In this document: in pieces, positions 1 to 10,227 of the stretch
How the letters are laid out: every line of letters begins with the position of its first letter
Position numbering within the stretch: position 1 is the first letter of the stretch
Assembly: GCF_011947285.1 (NCBI RefSeq)
Contig: NZ_JAAOZT010000006.1
Span: 496,001-560,000 of the forward strand
Source of the DNA: Glaciimonas immobilis
GTDB lineage: Bacteria > Pseudomonadota > Gammaproteobacteria > Burkholderiales > Burkholderiaceae_D
DNA: 64,000 nt
Direction: 5' to 3'
Translations under genes and position numbers: made by a program
Notes under the pieces: generated by a model
Seen by the model: the letters and a program-made list of their open reading frames with translations, nothing else
Databases searched by the model: none
Told to the model about the DNA's origin: nothing

Positions 1-1644
1 CAGGTTAAGTCTGGCAAAGTGATGCGCGTACTTCCGTTGGAAAACAACGATGTAAACGAGTGCTGGTTGTCTGATAAAGATCGTTTTGCTTACGAGGGTT
101 TGAATAGCGCCGAGCGCTTGACCAAGCCAATGTTGAAGCAAGACGGAAAATGGCAAGAAGTGGAATGGCAGACAGCGTTGGAATATGTTGCGCATGGTTT
201 GCGCAATGTCCGTCATGAACACGGCCCAGATGCCATTGCCGCGCTAGGCACCCCGTATTCAACCCTGGAAGAGCTATCGCTTCTGCAAAAAGTTGTGCGT
301 GGCCTTGGTTCCGAGAATATCGATTTCCGCACGCGTCAGTCCGACTTCGCTCTTGATGGCAAGGTCACGCCATGGCTAGGTATGTCGATCAACGAGTTCG
401 CTGAGCTTGATCGCGCATTTCTGATCGGTTCGTTTTTGCGTAAAGATCATCCGTTGCTGTCGGCGCGGTTACGGTTGAGTGTCAAGAGCGGTGCTAAGTT
501 GAGTATCCTGCATGCGACCGATGACGATTTGCTGATGCCAGTTGCCAACAAGATTATCGCTGCACCGTCGGCTTGGTTGGCTTTGCTAGGCGAAGTTGCA
601 GTTTCAGTCGCACAAGCTAAAAATGTTGCGATACCTGCAGGTCTGGAAAACGTGACTCCGTCGGCTGTGGCAGCGCAAACGGCCGCCAGCTTGTTATCTG
701 GCTCGGCCAAAGCTGTCCTGTTAGGCAATGCGGCTGCTCAGCATCCGCAAGCGTCCCAATTACACGCCGCCGCGCAATGGATCGCGCAAGAAACGGGCGC
801 ACGTTTTGGCTACATGACCGAAGCGGGTAATACCGTGGGTGGTTATCTTGCGCAAGCCATTCCCGCGGCAGGCAAGGGCGCCAACGCACAATCAATGTTC
901 GCGCAACCGCGTAAGGCATATGTTTTGTTAAACGTTGAGCCTGAACTTGACAGCTTTAATCCGCAGGTAGTACGTGCCGCCTTAGACCAAGCCGAGATGG
1001 TTGTCATGCTGTCTGCGTTCAAGCACGCTACCGACTACGCAGACGTGTTGCTGCCAATTGCACCGTTTACCGAAACTTCGGGTACCTTCGTCAATTGCGA
1101 AGGTCGTGCGCAAAGTTTCAATGGTACTGTTCGCCCCTTGGGTGAGGCACGACCTGCGTGGAAAGTACTACGCGTTTTAGGTAACCTGCTCGGCTTGACA
1201 GGTTTTGATTACGATACTTCGGAAGCAATTCGTGCGGAAGTCCTCGGTACTAGCAATCCTGCAGAAGCAAACTTTCAAAGTCGTTTAAACAATCTGACGG
1301 ACCTCGATATGCCGGTGGCGACACAATCGCAGGAGAGCGTAGGTATAGAGCGTATCGCAGATGTGCCTATCTATTTTTCCGATGCGGTAGTCCGTCGCGC
1401 ACCATCATTGCAAAAGACGGCAGATGGGCAAAATCCGCAAGCCTGGTTGTCCGTAACGCTGGCCGAAAAGCTAGGCATTGCTAGCGGTGACCGCGTCACC
1501 GTCAAGCAAGGACGAGGGATAGCAATGTTAATTGCAGTAGTGGATGCCGGTTTGCCTGATAACGTTGTGCGCGTAGCCGCCGCGCATGCATCGACTGCAG
1601 CACTCGGGCCGATGTTCGGCTCTATCGCGGTGGAGAAAGCGTAA
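1..1644 (+). CDS. nuoG: NADH-quinone oxidoreductase subunit G (partial, 5' end outside window)
   Basis: This is the C-terminal part of NuoG, the large iron-sulfur/molybdopterin-fold subunit of the peripheral arm of complex I. The frame is open to base 1 with no stop, so the first ATG at 19 is internal and the gene continues to the left. The visible start matches the NuoG region around [16 protein letters not shown], where the molybdopterin-oxidoreductase-like domain begins. The segments [20 protein letters not shown] and CEGRAQSF are typical of the family. The N-terminal [2Fe-2S] and [4Fe-4S] domains are not in the window. The stop overlaps the nuoH ATG by one base (TAATG), which fits translational coupling in the nuo operon. 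Confidence 0.95.
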   Translation, partial: QVKSGKVMRVLPLENNDVNECWLSDKDRFAYEGLNSAERLTKPMLKQDGKWQEVEWQTALEYVAHGLRNVRHEHGPDAIAALGTPYSTLEELSLLQKVVRGLGSENIDFRTRQSDFALDGKVTPWLGMSINEFAELDRAFLIGSFLRKDHPLLSARLRLSVKSGAKLSILHATDDDLLMPVANKIIAAPSAWLALLGEVAVSVAQAKNVAIPAGLENVTPSAVAAQTAASLLSGSAKAVLLGNAAAQHPQASQLHAAAQWIAQETGARFGYMTEAGNTVGGYLAQAIPAAGKGANAQSMFAQPRKAYVLLNVEPELDSFNPQVVRAALDQAEMVVMLSAFKHATDYADVLLPIAPFTETSGTFVNCEGRAQSFNGTVRPLGEARPAWKVLRVLGNLLGLTGFDYDTSEAIRAEVLGTSNPAEANFQSRLNNLTDLDMPVATQSQESVGIERIADVPIYFSDAVVRRAPSLQKTADGQNPQAWLSVTLAEKLGIASGDRVTVKQGRGIAMLIAVVDAGLPDNVVRVAAAHASTAALGPMFGSIAVEKA

Positions 1645-2711
1645 TGGATCATTTTATCTCCACTATTAATGCCGCCGGTGTAGCTAATCTAGGGCACATC
1701 TGGCCCTTGATCTGGAGCGTTATCAAGATCGTCATCATTGTTGTACCCTTGCTGTTATGTGTGGCCTATTTGACGTATTGGGAACGTAAGCTGATCGGCT
1801 GGATGCACATCCGGCTTGGTCCCAATCGTGTTGGTCCTTTTGGCTTGTTACAACCGATCGCTGATGCCCTGAAATTACTGCTTAAAGAAGTCACGCTTCC
1901 TTCGAAGGCAAACAAATATTTGTTTTTTATTGCACCGATCATGACGATCATGCCAGCGCTTGCAGCATGGGCGGTGGTGCCGTTTGGACCCGAAACAGTG
2001 TTGGCTAACGTCAACGCAGGTTTGCTATTTGTGATGGCCATCACTTCGATGGAAGTCTACGGTGTGATCATTGCGGGTTGGGCTTCCAATTCCAAATATG
2101 CTTTTCTCGGTGCGATGCGGGCGTCGGCCCAAATGGTGTCGTATGAAATCGCAATGGGTTTTGCACTGGTAATCGTGCTGATGGTGTCGGGTAGTCTGAA
2201 TCTGACTGATATCGTCATGGGGCAGAGTAAGGGTTACTTCTACGACAAAGGGATTGGCTTCCTGTCCTGGAACTGGTTGTCGTTGCTGCCGGTATTCGTG
2301 ATCTATTTCATCTCGGGTATTGCCGAAACTAATCGTCATCCATTTGACGTGGTCGAAGGTGAGTCCGAAATTGTCGCCGGTCATATGATCGAGTATTCAG
2401 GCATGTCGTTTGCGATGTTTTTCCTCGCTGAATATGCCAACATGATTTTGATCTCGATTCTGACGACATTGCTGTTTCTGGGTGGGTGGGCGTCGCCCGT
2501 GCAGTTGCTGGATTTCATTCCTGGATGGATCTGGCTCGGTGCGAAGACCTTCCTGGTGGTATCGATGTTTATCTGGGTCCGTGCGTCTTTCCCGCGCTAT
2601 CGCTACGACCAGATCATGCGTCTTGGCTGGAAAGTATTTATCCCGTTGACGCTAGCCTATTTGGTGATCGTCGCAGCCTGGATTCAAAGTCCGTGGAATA
2701 TCTGGAAGTAA
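1644..2711 (+). CDS. nuoH: NADH-quinone oxidoreductase subunit H
   Basis: NuoH is the membrane subunit of complex I that, with NuoB and NuoD, forms the quinone-binding chamber. The protein has 355 residues, a normal length, and about eight hydrophobic segments. Family hallmarks are visible: [20 protein letters not shown] near residues 45-64 and [20 protein letters not shown] near residues 227-246, with the acidic residues lining the quinone channel. The start overlaps the nuoG stop by one base. The next gene, nuoI, follows after 17 bases. Nothing is unusual. Confidence 0.97.
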   Translation: MDHFISTINAAGVANLGHIWPLIWSVIKIVIIVVPLLLCVAYLTYWERKLIGWMHIRLGPNRVGPFGLLQPIADALKLLLKEVTLPSKANKYLFFIAPIMTIMPALAAWAVVPFGPETVLANVNAGLLFVMAITSMEVYGVIIAGWASNSKYAFLGAMRASAQMVSYEIAMGFALVIVLMVSGSLNLTDIVMGQSKGYFYDKGIGFLSWNWLSLLPVFVIYFISGIAETNRHPFDVVEGESEIVAGHMIEYSGMSFAMFFLAEYANMILISILTTLLFLGGWASPVQLLDFIPGWIWLGAKTFLVVSMFIWVRASFPRYRYDQIMRLGWKVFIPLTLAYLVIVAAWIQSPWNIWK

Positions 2712-2728
2712 TGGAAGGTTTATTGTAA

Positions 2729-3217
2729 ATGGAAGCGATCAAGGATTTTTTCGGTAGCTTGATGCTACTGGAGCTACTCAAGGGATTACGGCTGACCGGC
2801 CGTTATCTGTTTGCGCGCAAAATCACGGTGTTGTTCCCGGAAGAAAAGACACCGCAGTCCCCGCGATTTCGTGGTCTGCACGCGTTACGTCGCTATCCAA
2901 ATGGCGAAGAGCGTTGCATTGCCTGTAAACTGTGCGAGGCGGTGTGTCCGGCAATGGCGATTACGATTGAATCCGAACAACGCGATGATGGAACGCGCCG
3001 TACTACGCGTTACGACATTGACCTGACCAAATGCATTTTTTGTGGATTTTGCGAAGAGTCCTGCCCGGTAGATTCTATCGTCGAAACGCATATTCTCGAA
3101 TATCACGGCGAAAAGCGCGGCGACTTGTACTACACCAAAGAGATGTTACTCGCAGTCGGTGATCGGTACGAACCCGAAATCGCTGCTGCACGTGCTGCGG
3201 ATGCTGCATACCGTTAA
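2729..3217 (+). CDS. nuoI: NADH-quinone oxidoreductase subunit I
   Basis: NuoI carries the N6a and N6b [4Fe-4S] clusters that pass electrons towards N2 in complex I. The 162-residue protein has two ferredoxin-type cysteine motifs, [12 protein letters not shown] (about residues 67-78) and [12 protein letters not shown] (about residues 106-117), the expected eight cysteines. A GGAAGG Shine-Dalgarno-like stretch at 2713-2718 supports the ATG at 2729. The gene lies 17 bases after nuoH in the same operon. Confidence 0.97.
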   Translation: MEAIKDFFGSLMLLELLKGLRLTGRYLFARKITVLFPEEKTPQSPRFRGLHALRRYPNGEERCIACKLCEAVCPAMAITIESEQRDDGTRRTTRYDIDLTKCIFCGFCEESCPVDSIVETHILEYHGEKRGDLYYTKEMLLAVGDRYEPEIAAARAADAAYR

Positions 3218-3301
3218 TCGGTATTGCTCCTGGCTTGAGGAAGATGGTTTATCCTCACGCCTGAATATGAAGCTTATTTAGCTGACTTTTTTTGGTCGAT
3301 T

Positions 3302-3937
3302 ATGGAATTTAAGACATTCTTGTTTTACGCGTTTTCGGTCGTGCTTGTTATGGCTGCCTTACGTGTTATTACAGCGCGCAATCCAGTGCATTCAGCCTTG
3401 TTTCTGGTATTGGCGTTCTTCTCTGCAGCTGGTATCTGGATGTTGCTTAAGGCCGAGTTTCTGGCCATTGTGCTGGTGCTGGTATATGTCGGTGCCGTGA
3501 TGGTGTTGTTCTTATTTGTCGTGATGATGCTGGATGTCAATCTGGATAAAATGAGAGAAGGCTTTTGGGGCTACTTTCCGCTTGCGGCGACCGTCGGCGT
3601 AATTATCGTGCTCGAAATGGCCGCAGTGTTATTACGGGGATTTTGGGCGCCAGAAAGCGAAGTGCCAGCCATCTCCGCTAACATAGGCAACACAAAAGCG
3701 CTTGGCTTACTCATTTACACCCAATACGTTTATGCGTTTGAGATCGCCGCTGTCGTCTTGCTGGTCGCCATCGTCGCCGCTGTTGCGTTGACTTTGCGTC
3801 GTAGAAAAGATACCAAAAGCATGGCACCGTCTGAAGCCGTTAAAGCGAAAAGCACTGACCGGATACGTTTGGTGAAAATGAAATCCGAGCAGCGGCCGTT
3901 TGACGCGCCCGCGACGATGCCGCTAGAGAAAAAATAA
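3302..3937 (+). CDS. nuoJ: NADH-quinone oxidoreductase subunit J
   Basis: NuoJ is a membrane subunit of the proton-pumping arm of complex I. The 211-residue protein has five hydrophobic segments in its first 165 residues. It includes the conserved VLVYVGAVMVLFLFVVMML region of the third helix, where a pi-bulge couples quinone reduction to pumping in known structures. After residue 165 there is a basic, poorly conserved tail (RRRKDTKSMAPSE onward), common in betaproteobacterial NuoJ. The gene starts 84 bases after nuoI and is followed by nuoK after 12 bases. Confidence 0.95.
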   Translation: MEFKTFLFYAFSVVLVMAALRVITARNPVHSALFLVLAFFSAAGIWMLLKAEFLAIVLVLVYVGAVMVLFLFVVMMLDVNLDKMREGFWGYFPLAATVGVIIVLEMAAVLLRGFWAPESEVPAISANIGNTKALGLLIYTQYVYAFEIAAVVLLVAIVAAVALTLRRRKDTKSMAPSEAVKAKSTDRIRLVKMKSEQRPFDAPATMPLEKK

Positions 3938-3949
3938 AAGGAACGCCGC

Positions 3950-4258
3950 ATGACTTTATCACTGTCACATTATTTGATCCTGGGCGCGATTCTTTTTGCG
4001 ATCGCGATTGTCGGTATTTTCCTGAATCGCAAAAATATTATCGTATTGCTCATGGCAATTGAATTAATGTTGTTGTCGGTGAATATCAACTTCATCGCTT
4101 TTTCGTACTATCTGGGCGATGCCGCAGGACAGATTTTTGTATTCTTCATTATGACCGTTGCAGCAGCCGAAGCAGCGATTGGCCTGGCTATTCTGGTCGT
4201 ACTATTCCGAAATCTCGATACCATCAATGTGGAAGATCTCGATAGTCTTAAAGGGTAA
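3950..4258 (+). CDS. nuoK: NADH-quinone oxidoreductase subunit K
   Basis: NuoK (MrpC-like) is a small three-helix membrane subunit of complex I. At 102 residues it has the usual length. The conserved glutamates in the second and third helices are visible in [16 protein letters not shown] and [14 protein letters not shown]. An AAGGAA ribosome site lies just before the ATG. After nuoK the operon has an unusually long 235-base spacer with two inverted repeats before nuoL. Confidence 0.97.
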   Translation: MTLSLSHYLILGAILFAIAIVGIFLNRKNIIVLLMAIELMLLSVNINFIAFSYYLGDAAGQIFVFFIMTVAAAEAAIGLAILVVLFRNLDTINVEDLDSLKG

Positions 4259-4305
4259 TTCCGCATTTTTGCACAGCATTGCAATACAAGTTTTGAGTAG
4301 AAGAT

Positions 4306-4346
4306 GCTTGATGCCGAGTGTTTAAAATAGACACTCAGCATCAAGC
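4306..4346 (+). repeat. Long imperfect inverted repeat between nuoK and nuoL
   Basis: Two 16-base arms (4306-4321 and 4331-4346) are complementary except for one C:A mismatch and are separated by 9 bases. In RNA this would fold into a strong hairpin without a following T run. It sits inside the nuo operon. An RNA-processing or stability element, or a mobile palindromic element, are both possible. The sequence alone does not decide. Confidence 0.6.
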
Positions 4347-4369
4347 AGGCCATATTAATGATCAAAATA

Positions 4370-4395
4370 AACGATCGTTGCAAATGATCGTTTTT
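4370..4395 (+). terminator. Hairpin with short T run in the nuoK-nuoL spacer
   Basis: AACGATC at 4370-4376 pairs with GATCGTT at 4386-4392 around a 9-base loop, and the strand continues with T residues to 4395. It has the shape of a weak intrinsic terminator. Because it is mid-operon, it may attenuate transcription into nuoL-nuoN rather than end it. Confidence 0.4.
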
Positions 4396-4493
4396 GGTAG
4401 CCGATTTTAAGACTAGTAACAGCGTAAAGTACGGCCGATTAATGGCGCGCTCATCGCGACTAAAGCGAACAACGAATAAAGATAAGGTTCATC

Positions 4494-6533
4494 ATGGCGG
4501 GGCAACTTAACCCACAATTACTTCTGGCCGTACCGTTGGCACCTCTTGTTGGTGCCGCGATAGCAGGCTTGTTTGGCACGCGATTTTTCGGCAATTTGAT
4601 AGGACGCAAGACTTCGCACACAGTGACAATTTTAGGTGTGTTAATCGCGTTCATCATTTCAGTCCAGACCTTGCTGGCAGTGATCGATGGTGCATCGTTT
4701 AACGGCACGCTTTACACCTGGTTGACCGTGGGTGGCGTAAAGCTGGAAGTCGGGTTTTTAGTCGATAGCCTGACCGCAATGATGATGTGTGTAGTCACCT
4801 TTGTGTCGCTGATGGTGCATATTTACACTATCGGCTACATGAAAGATGATGAAGGCTACAACCGCTTCTTCTCGTACATTTCTCTCTTTACGTTTGCGAT
4901 GTTGATGCTTGTGATGAGCAACAACTTCCTGCAACTGTTTTTTGGTTGGGAGGCGGTAGGGCTGGTGTCGTACTTGCTGATTGGCTTCTGGTACACCAAG
5001 CCGACTGCGATTGTCGCCAACATGAAGGCATTTCTGGTCAATCGTGTCGGAGACTTCGGTTTCATCCTCGGCATTGGTTTGTTGCTGGCGTATTCCGGTT
5101 CGATGAATTATGCCGAAGTGTTTGCCCAAAAAGGTTCGCTTGCCCAATTGACATTGCCGGGCAGCGACTGGATGTTGCTGACGGTTGCATGTATCTGTCT
5201 GTTTATTGGCGCGATGGGTAAGTCAGCTCAGTTCCCGTTGCATGTCTGGTTGCCCGATTCCATGGAAGGTCCGACCCCTATCTCTGCGCTGATTCACGCT
5301 GCGACGATGGTGACTGCGGGTATCTTTATGGTGGCGCGGATGTCGCCGTTGTTCGAGTTGTCGGATACGGCATTGTCTTTCATTCTGATCATCGGTTCTA
5401 TTACTGCGCTTTTCATGGGTTTTCTGGGCATGATCCAGACGGACATCAAACGCGTGGTTGCTTATTCAACGTTGTCGCAATTGGGTTACATGACGGTTGC
5501 TCTGGGTGCTTCGGCGTACTCCGTCGCAGTGTTCCATTTGATGACGCACGCATTCTTTAAAGCACTGCTGTTTTTGGGTGCGGGTTCCGTCATCATCGGC
5601 CTGCATCATGATCAGGACATGCGCAACATGGGTGGTCTCCGTAAGTACATGCCGATTACCTGGATCACGTCCCTGATCGGGTCGCTGGCATTGATTGGTA
5701 CGCCGTTCTTCTCCGGGTTTTACTCCAAAGACAGTATCATTGAAGCGGTCCAGGCCACCCATTTGTATGGTGCCGGATTTGCTAAATTCGCTGTGCTGGC
5801 AAGCGTTTTCGTTACGGCTTTTTATTCTTTCCGTATGTATTTTATGGTGTTTCATGGCGAAGAGCGCTTTGGTAAGGCCCATCATCATGATCATCATGAG
5901 GAAGAAGAGGCTGACGATCACGGACATCACGGTCTCGCTCCCGGACAAAAGCCGCATGAATCGCCATGGGTAGTGACCGTGCCCCTGATTTTGTTGGCGA
6001 TTCCGTCCGCAGTTATCGGATTCTTTGCGATCGAACCTATGTTGTACGGTAATTTTTTCAACGGCGTAATCGTTGTTGATAATGCGCACCATGCGATGGA
6101 AGAATTGCGAAGCGAATCCCACGGTCCGTTAAGCATGGTCATGCATAGTCTGACTACAGCACCGTTGTGGCTCGCCATTGCAGGCGTGGTTGTTGCCTAT
6201 TATTTCTATATGGTCAATCCGCGTGTGCCAGCGGCGATCAAGCAAAAGTTGCATCCGATTTTTGTGTTGTTGGACAATAAGTACTATCTGGATAAATTCA
6301 ACGAAGTCGTCTTCGCAGGCGGCGCCCGGTTGATTGGTCGTGGTTTGTGGAACGTTGGCGACCGTAGTCTGATTGATGGTCTGGTTGTGAACGGTAGCGC
6401 CAAGGCCGTCAACTGGTTCTCGAAAATTACTCGCCTTTGGCAGTCCGGTTACATCTATCACTACGCTTTTGTGATGATTATTGGTGTGCTGGGTTTCCTG
6501 GTTTGGTTCATGCCGTCTCCGTTTGCCAAATAA
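4494..6533 (+). CDS. nuoL: NADH-quinone oxidoreductase subunit L
   Basis: NuoL is the distal antiporter-like, proton-pumping subunit of complex I, with a long lateral helix at its C terminus. The 679-residue protein has about 15 membrane segments. Conserved pieces include NNFLQLFFGWEAVGLVSYLL (glutamate of helix 5), KSAQFPLHVWLPDSMEGPTP and SALIHAATMVTAG. A His- and acid-rich loop (about residues 461-477) precedes the C-terminal helices and could bind metal; such loops occur in related NuoL proteins. An AAGG ribosome site precedes the ATG. The gene follows a 235-base spacer after nuoK, and nuoM starts 27 bases downstream. Confidence 0.97.
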   Translation: MAGQLNPQLLLAVPLAPLVGAAIAGLFGTRFFGNLIGRKTSHTVTILGVLIAFIISVQTLLAVIDGASFNGTLYTWLTVGGVKLEVGFLVDSLTAMMMCVVTFVSLMVHIYTIGYMKDDEGYNRFFSYISLFTFAMLMLVMSNNFLQLFFGWEAVGLVSYLLIGFWYTKPTAIVANMKAFLVNRVGDFGFILGIGLLLAYSGSMNYAEVFAQKGSLAQLTLPGSDWMLLTVACICLFIGAMGKSAQFPLHVWLPDSMEGPTPISALIHAATMVTAGIFMVARMSPLFELSDTALSFILIIGSITALFMGFLGMIQTDIKRVVAYSTLSQLGYMTVALGASAYSVAVFHLMTHAFFKALLFLGAGSVIIGLHHDQDMRNMGGLRKYMPITWITSLIGSLALIGTPFFSGFYSKDSIIEAVQATHLYGAGFAKFAVLASVFVTAFYSFRMYFMVFHGEERFGKAHHHDHHEEEEADDHGHHGLAPGQKPHESPWVVTVPLILLAIPSAVIGFFAIEPMLYGNFFNGVIVVDNAHHAMEELRSESHGPLSMVMHSLTTAPLWLAIAGVVVAYYFYMVNPRVPAAIKQKLHPIFVLLDNKYYLDKFNEVVFAGGARLIGRGLWNVGDRSLIDGLVVNGSAKAVNWFSKITRLWQSGYIYHYAFVMIIGVLGFLVWFMPSPFAK

Positions 6534-6560
6534 GTTGGCGAAGTAAAGTAAATAATAACC

Positions 6561-8051
6561 ATGATTCAGTCAACTTTCCCTCTTCTTAGCCTCGCGATCT
6601 GGTGCCCCATCGCGTTTGGTGTGCTCGTCTTGGCAATCGGCCGTGACGATAATCCGCAACTGGTCCGATGGCTGTCGCTATTTGGCGCCTTGGTCAGTCT
6701 GGCAGTCACCGTGCCGTTGATGACTAATTTCGATAACAGCTTCCATGGCATGCAGTTTGTCGAAAAAGCGGCATGGATACCACGCTTCAGCATCAACTAT
6801 TCACTTGGAATTGATGGCCTGTCACTTTGGTTTATTCCATTGACGGCTTTCATCAACGTGATGGTGATTGTCTCGGCGTGGGAAGTAATTCAAAAGCGTG
6901 TGGCGCAATACATGGGCGCGTTCCTGATATTGTCAGGTGTGATGATCGGTGTGTTCTGCGCACTGGATGGCATGCTGTTTTACGTATTTTTTGAAGCCAC
7001 GCTGGTGCCGATGTTTATCATTATCGGTGTTTGGGGCGGCGCTAATCGGGTCTATGCAGCGATCAAATTTTTCCTCTACACGTTCTTCGGTTCGTTATTG
7101 ATGCTGATTGCTCTGCTGTATTTGTACTTTGTCTCAGGCGGTAGCTTCGATATCCTTGCGTGGCATCAGGTGCCTTTGTCAATGGCAGCTCAGATTTATA
7201 TTTTCCTGGCATTCCTAATGGCGTTTGCTGTCAAAGTGCCGATGTGGCCGGTTCATACCTGGTTGCCGGATGCCCACGTTGAGGCACCTACCGGCGGTTC
7301 TGTGGTGCTGGCGGCGATCATGCTGAAATTGGGCGGATACGGTTTCCTGCGGTTTTCGTTGCCTATCGCACCGGATGCTAGTCATTATCTGGCCGGCTTC
7401 ATGATTACCTTGTCATTGATCGCGGTGATTTATATTGGTTTGGTCGCGCTAGTGCAAAACGACATGAAAAAACTTGTAGCGTATTCATCGATTGCGCATA
7501 TGGGCTTTGTTACCCTCGGGTTCTTCGTGTTTAATGACATGGCGGTGCAGGGCGGAATAGTACAGATGATTTCTCATGGCTTTGTTTCCGGAGCGATGTT
7601 CTTGTGTATCGGCGTCATGTATGACCGTTTGCACACACGCGAAATCTCCCAGTACGGCGGCCTGGTCAATGTGATGCCGCGCTTTGCAGCGCTGTTCGTA
7701 TTATTCTCCCTTGCTAACAGCGGACTGCCTGGCACCTCCGGTTTTGTCGGTGAATTCATGGTGATTCTGGGTGCAGTCAAAGCTAACTTCTGGATCGGTC
7801 TATTAGCTGCAACGGCATTGATTCTAGGCGCTGCGTATTCATTGTGGCTGGTGAAGCGGGTTGTGTTTGGTGTCATTACCAATCCACATGTCAAAGAAAT
7901 GACTGACCTTAACAAACGTGAATTTTTCATGCTCGGCTTGCTGGCGATTGCTGTGATAGCCATGGGTCTTTACCCGGCTCCGTTTGCCGATGCGATGCAA
8001 GTATCGGTGGCTGACCTGTTGAAACACGTTGCCATCTCCAAATTGAATTGA
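6561..8051 (+). CDS. nuoM: NADH-quinone oxidoreductase subunit M
   Basis: NuoM is an antiporter-like proton-pumping membrane subunit of complex I. The 496-residue protein has about 14 hydrophobic segments. Typical motifs are FYVFFEATLVPMFIIIGVWG (pumping glutamate of helix 5), KVPMWPVHTWLPDAHVEAPT and KKLVAYSSIAHMGFV. Length and start are normal, although no strong Shine-Dalgarno is visible before the ATG. It lies between nuoL (27 bases) and nuoN (68 bases). Confidence 0.97.
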   Translation: MIQSTFPLLSLAIWCPIAFGVLVLAIGRDDNPQLVRWLSLFGALVSLAVTVPLMTNFDNSFHGMQFVEKAAWIPRFSINYSLGIDGLSLWFIPLTAFINVMVIVSAWEVIQKRVAQYMGAFLILSGVMIGVFCALDGMLFYVFFEATLVPMFIIIGVWGGANRVYAAIKFFLYTFFGSLLMLIALLYLYFVSGGSFDILAWHQVPLSMAAQIYIFLAFLMAFAVKVPMWPVHTWLPDAHVEAPTGGSVVLAAIMLKLGGYGFLRFSLPIAPDASHYLAGFMITLSLIAVIYIGLVALVQNDMKKLVAYSSIAHMGFVTLGFFVFNDMAVQGGIVQMISHGFVSGAMFLCIGVMYDRLHTREISQYGGLVNVMPRFAALFVLFSLANSGLPGTSGFVGEFMVILGAVKANFWIGLLAATALILGAAYSLWLVKRVVFGVITNPHVKEMTDLNKREFFMLGLLAIAVIAMGLYPAPFADAMQVSVADLLKHVAISKLN

Positions 8052-8119
8052 TTACGCCATGTCCCTAAGCAGAAAACAAATAGCGTTTAGCTCTAGCGAA
8101 AAAAATAAGCGGCAAATAA

Positions 8120-9631
8120 ATGAATAATATAAATCTGATCCCCGTGTATCCGGAAATTTTTCTGCTGATTGCGACTTCCGCAATTCTGCTGATCGACATG
8201 TTCGTTTCGGATGCAAAACGTCACATCACTTATTATTTGACGTTGCTGGTGCTGGTGGTCTGCTTCGGGTTGACGCTCGTTGATTTCAATGCGGGCGCGA
8301 CGGCCTACACGTTTCATAACATGTTCGTCAGTGATCCTTTAGCGCACCTGCTGAAGCTTTGCTCTTACATTGCGGTTTTTGCGACTTTAGTCTATTCGCG
8401 TGACTATATTGGTGAGCGCGAGATGGTGAATAATCATCTTGGCGGAGAATTTTATCCGCTAGCGCTATTTGCGCTGCTCGGGCAGATGGTCATGATTTCA
8501 GGCAATAACTTCCTGATCATTTACCTCGGTCTTGAGCTGATGTCGTTGTCGTTATATGCACTGGTTGCACTACGCCGAGATAATGCCAGCGCAACTGAAG
8601 CCGCGATGAAGTACTTTGTACTTGGCGCAATGGCTTCCGGATTTCTGCTCTATGGTATGTCGATGTTATACGGCGCGACCGGTTCGCTTGATCTGATTGA
8701 AGTTACCCGTGCCATTGCTGGTGGCGGGACTGAAACCCAGCACAACACGCTGGTATTTGGCGTGGTTTTCCTGGTTGCGGGACTAGCCTTTAAGTTGGGC
8801 GCCGTTCCTTTTCATATGTGGGTTCCGGATGTCTACCAGGGTGCGCCGACAGCCGTGACACTGCTATTGGGGGGTGCGCCAAAGCTCGCCGCGTTCGCTA
8901 TCTGTTTCCGTCTGCTGGTTGAGGGCTTATTGTTGTTGGCAGTTGACTGGCAGCAAATGCTAATGATTCTTGCAATATTATCCATGGCGATTGGTAACAT
9001 AACCGCCATTGCGCAGACCAACATCAAACGCATGCTGGCCTATTCGACGATTTCGCACATGGGCTTCTTGCTGCTGGGTCTAATGTCCGGCGTCGTTAAT
9101 GGCAACATGTACTCTGCCACGGGCGCTTACGGCGCGGCACTGTTTTACGCGATCACCTATGTACTCACCACGCTGGGGACGTTTGGGGTGATCATGTTGC
9201 TGGCACGCTCAGGATTTGAAGCTGAAAATATTGACGACTTTAAAGGCCTGAACCAGCGTAGTCCATGGTTTGCGGGGATCATGTTGTTGTTGATGCTTTC
9301 GCTGGCAGGCGTGCCGCCTTTGATAGGTTTTTTCGGTAAATTATCGATACTGCGGGCGGTGTTAGGCACTGGCCAAATCTGGCTTTCTATCGTGGCGGTA
9401 TTGTTCTCGTTGATTGGCGCATACTATTATTTACGCGTGATTAAAGTGATGTATTTTGATGACGCACAAGACACGCAAAAGATCGTGGCAAAAGGCGACG
9501 CACGCGTGTTGCTGAGCCTGAATGGCATCGCAGTGTTAGCACTGGGAATATGGCCGCAAACGTTAATGAACATTAGCCAGACTGCTATCGTTCGCTCGCT
9601 GGCCAGTTTTGTCGGCCGTTTGACGTCTTAA
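8120..9631 (+). CDS. nuoN: NADH-quinone oxidoreductase subunit N
   Basis: NuoN is the third antiporter-like proton-pumping subunit of complex I. The 503-residue protein has about 14 membrane segments. Conserved pieces include [40 protein letters not shown] and [18 protein letters not shown]. It is the last canonical nuo gene. A small DUF2818 gene starts one base after its stop, so the two are almost certainly cotranscribed. Confidence 0.97.
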   Translation: MNNINLIPVYPEIFLLIATSAILLIDMFVSDAKRHITYYLTLLVLVVCFGLTLVDFNAGATAYTFHNMFVSDPLAHLLKLCSYIAVFATLVYSRDYIGEREMVNNHLGGEFYPLALFALLGQMVMISGNNFLIIYLGLELMSLSLYALVALRRDNASATEAAMKYFVLGAMASGFLLYGMSMLYGATGSLDLIEVTRAIAGGGTETQHNTLVFGVVFLVAGLAFKLGAVPFHMWVPDVYQGAPTAVTLLLGGAPKLAAFAICFRLLVEGLLLLAVDWQQMLMILAILSMAIGNITAIAQTNIKRMLAYSTISHMGFLLLGLMSGVVNGNMYSATGAYGAALFYAITYVLTTLGTFGVIMLLARSGFEAENIDDFKGLNQRSPWFAGIMLLLMLSLAGVPPLIGFFGKLSILRAVLGTGQIWLSIVAVLFSLIGAYYYLRVIKVMYFDDAQDTQKIVAKGDARVLLSLNGIAVLALGIWPQTLMNISQTAIVRSLASFVGRLTS

Positions 9632-9632
9632 A

Positions 9633-9941
9633 GTGAACGCATCTTTTTCTAGCCTGACCGTCATAGTCCTGGCGCTTCTGGCAGCTAATTTGCCGTTCGT
9701 CAACGAGCGATTGATGGCGGTGCTCCCGCTTAAGGCAGGCGCAGCTAAGCCGGTCTGGGTGCGCCTGGTGGAGTTGTTCGTGTGGTATTGGGTTGTCGGC
9801 GGAACCGGGCGCTTACTTGAATCACGTATCGGTAATGCCTTCTCGCAAACCTGGGAGTTCTACGTTGTAACGGGATGTCTATTTTTGGTGTTTGCATTTC
9901 CCGGTTATGTACATCGTTATCTGCGGAAAAAACGTGCCTGA
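9633..9941 (+). CDS. DUF2818 family membrane protein
   Basis: This 102-residue protein has hydrophobic segments near residues 5-20, 45-58 and 75-92 and a basic C terminus (YLRKKRA). It matches the DUF2818 family, which in Burkholderiales regularly sits directly after nuoN. The start is a GTG placed one base after the nuoN stop, and no ATG is available near the N terminus. Its function is unknown. The position suggests a link to complex I assembly or membrane insertion, but that is inference. An intrinsic terminator follows. Confidence 0.8.
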   Translation: MNASFSSLTVIVLALLAANLPFVNERLMAVLPLKAGAAKPVWVRLVELFVWYWVVGGTGRLLESRIGNAFSQTWEFYVVTGCLFLVFAFPGYVHRYLRKKRA

Positions 9942-9950
9942 CTTGAAATG

Positions 9951-9978
9951 AAGCCGACGATCAGTCGGCTTTTGCTTT
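9951..9978 (+). terminator. Intrinsic terminator of the nuo operon
   Basis: AGCCGAC (9952-9958) pairs with GTCGGCT (9964-9970) around a 5-base loop and is followed by a T-rich run. It lies 10 bases after the DUF2818 stop, so it probably ends the nuo transcript. Confidence 0.85.
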
Positions 9979-10082
9979 TAAGGCGATCCCCGCGTTTTTG
10001 TCATTGGCGACCTAGGTGGGTGCGGCAACTTGATTGACGCATCTCTTTTTTTGCAACGTAAAACTGGCGTCCAGATGCGTTG

Positions 10083-10111
10083 CACGACTATCCGATAGTA
10101 GGATAGTCGTG
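10083..10111 (+). repeat. Perfect 11-bp inverted repeat upstream of the NUDIX gene
   Basis: Arms 10083-10093 and 10101-10111 (CACGACTATCC and its complement) flank a 7-base spacer. No T run follows, so it is less likely to be a terminator. It lies 117 bases before the NUDIX start and could be an operator or an RNA hairpin in the leader. Confidence 0.5.
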
Positions 10112-10227
10112 AACGCTTTGTAGCGTATCTGTTCGTTTCAAGTTGATTACACTCACATTGCATTTCAGTGACACTGATTACCAGTCCTGAGAGCTTCCAC
10201 GATTTTTTCTTTTGCCGGAGTATTCAT

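Noticed and set aside
5466-6122. 218-codon minus-strand frame opposite nuoL
   Set aside because: A shadow of nuoL with no recognisable domain.
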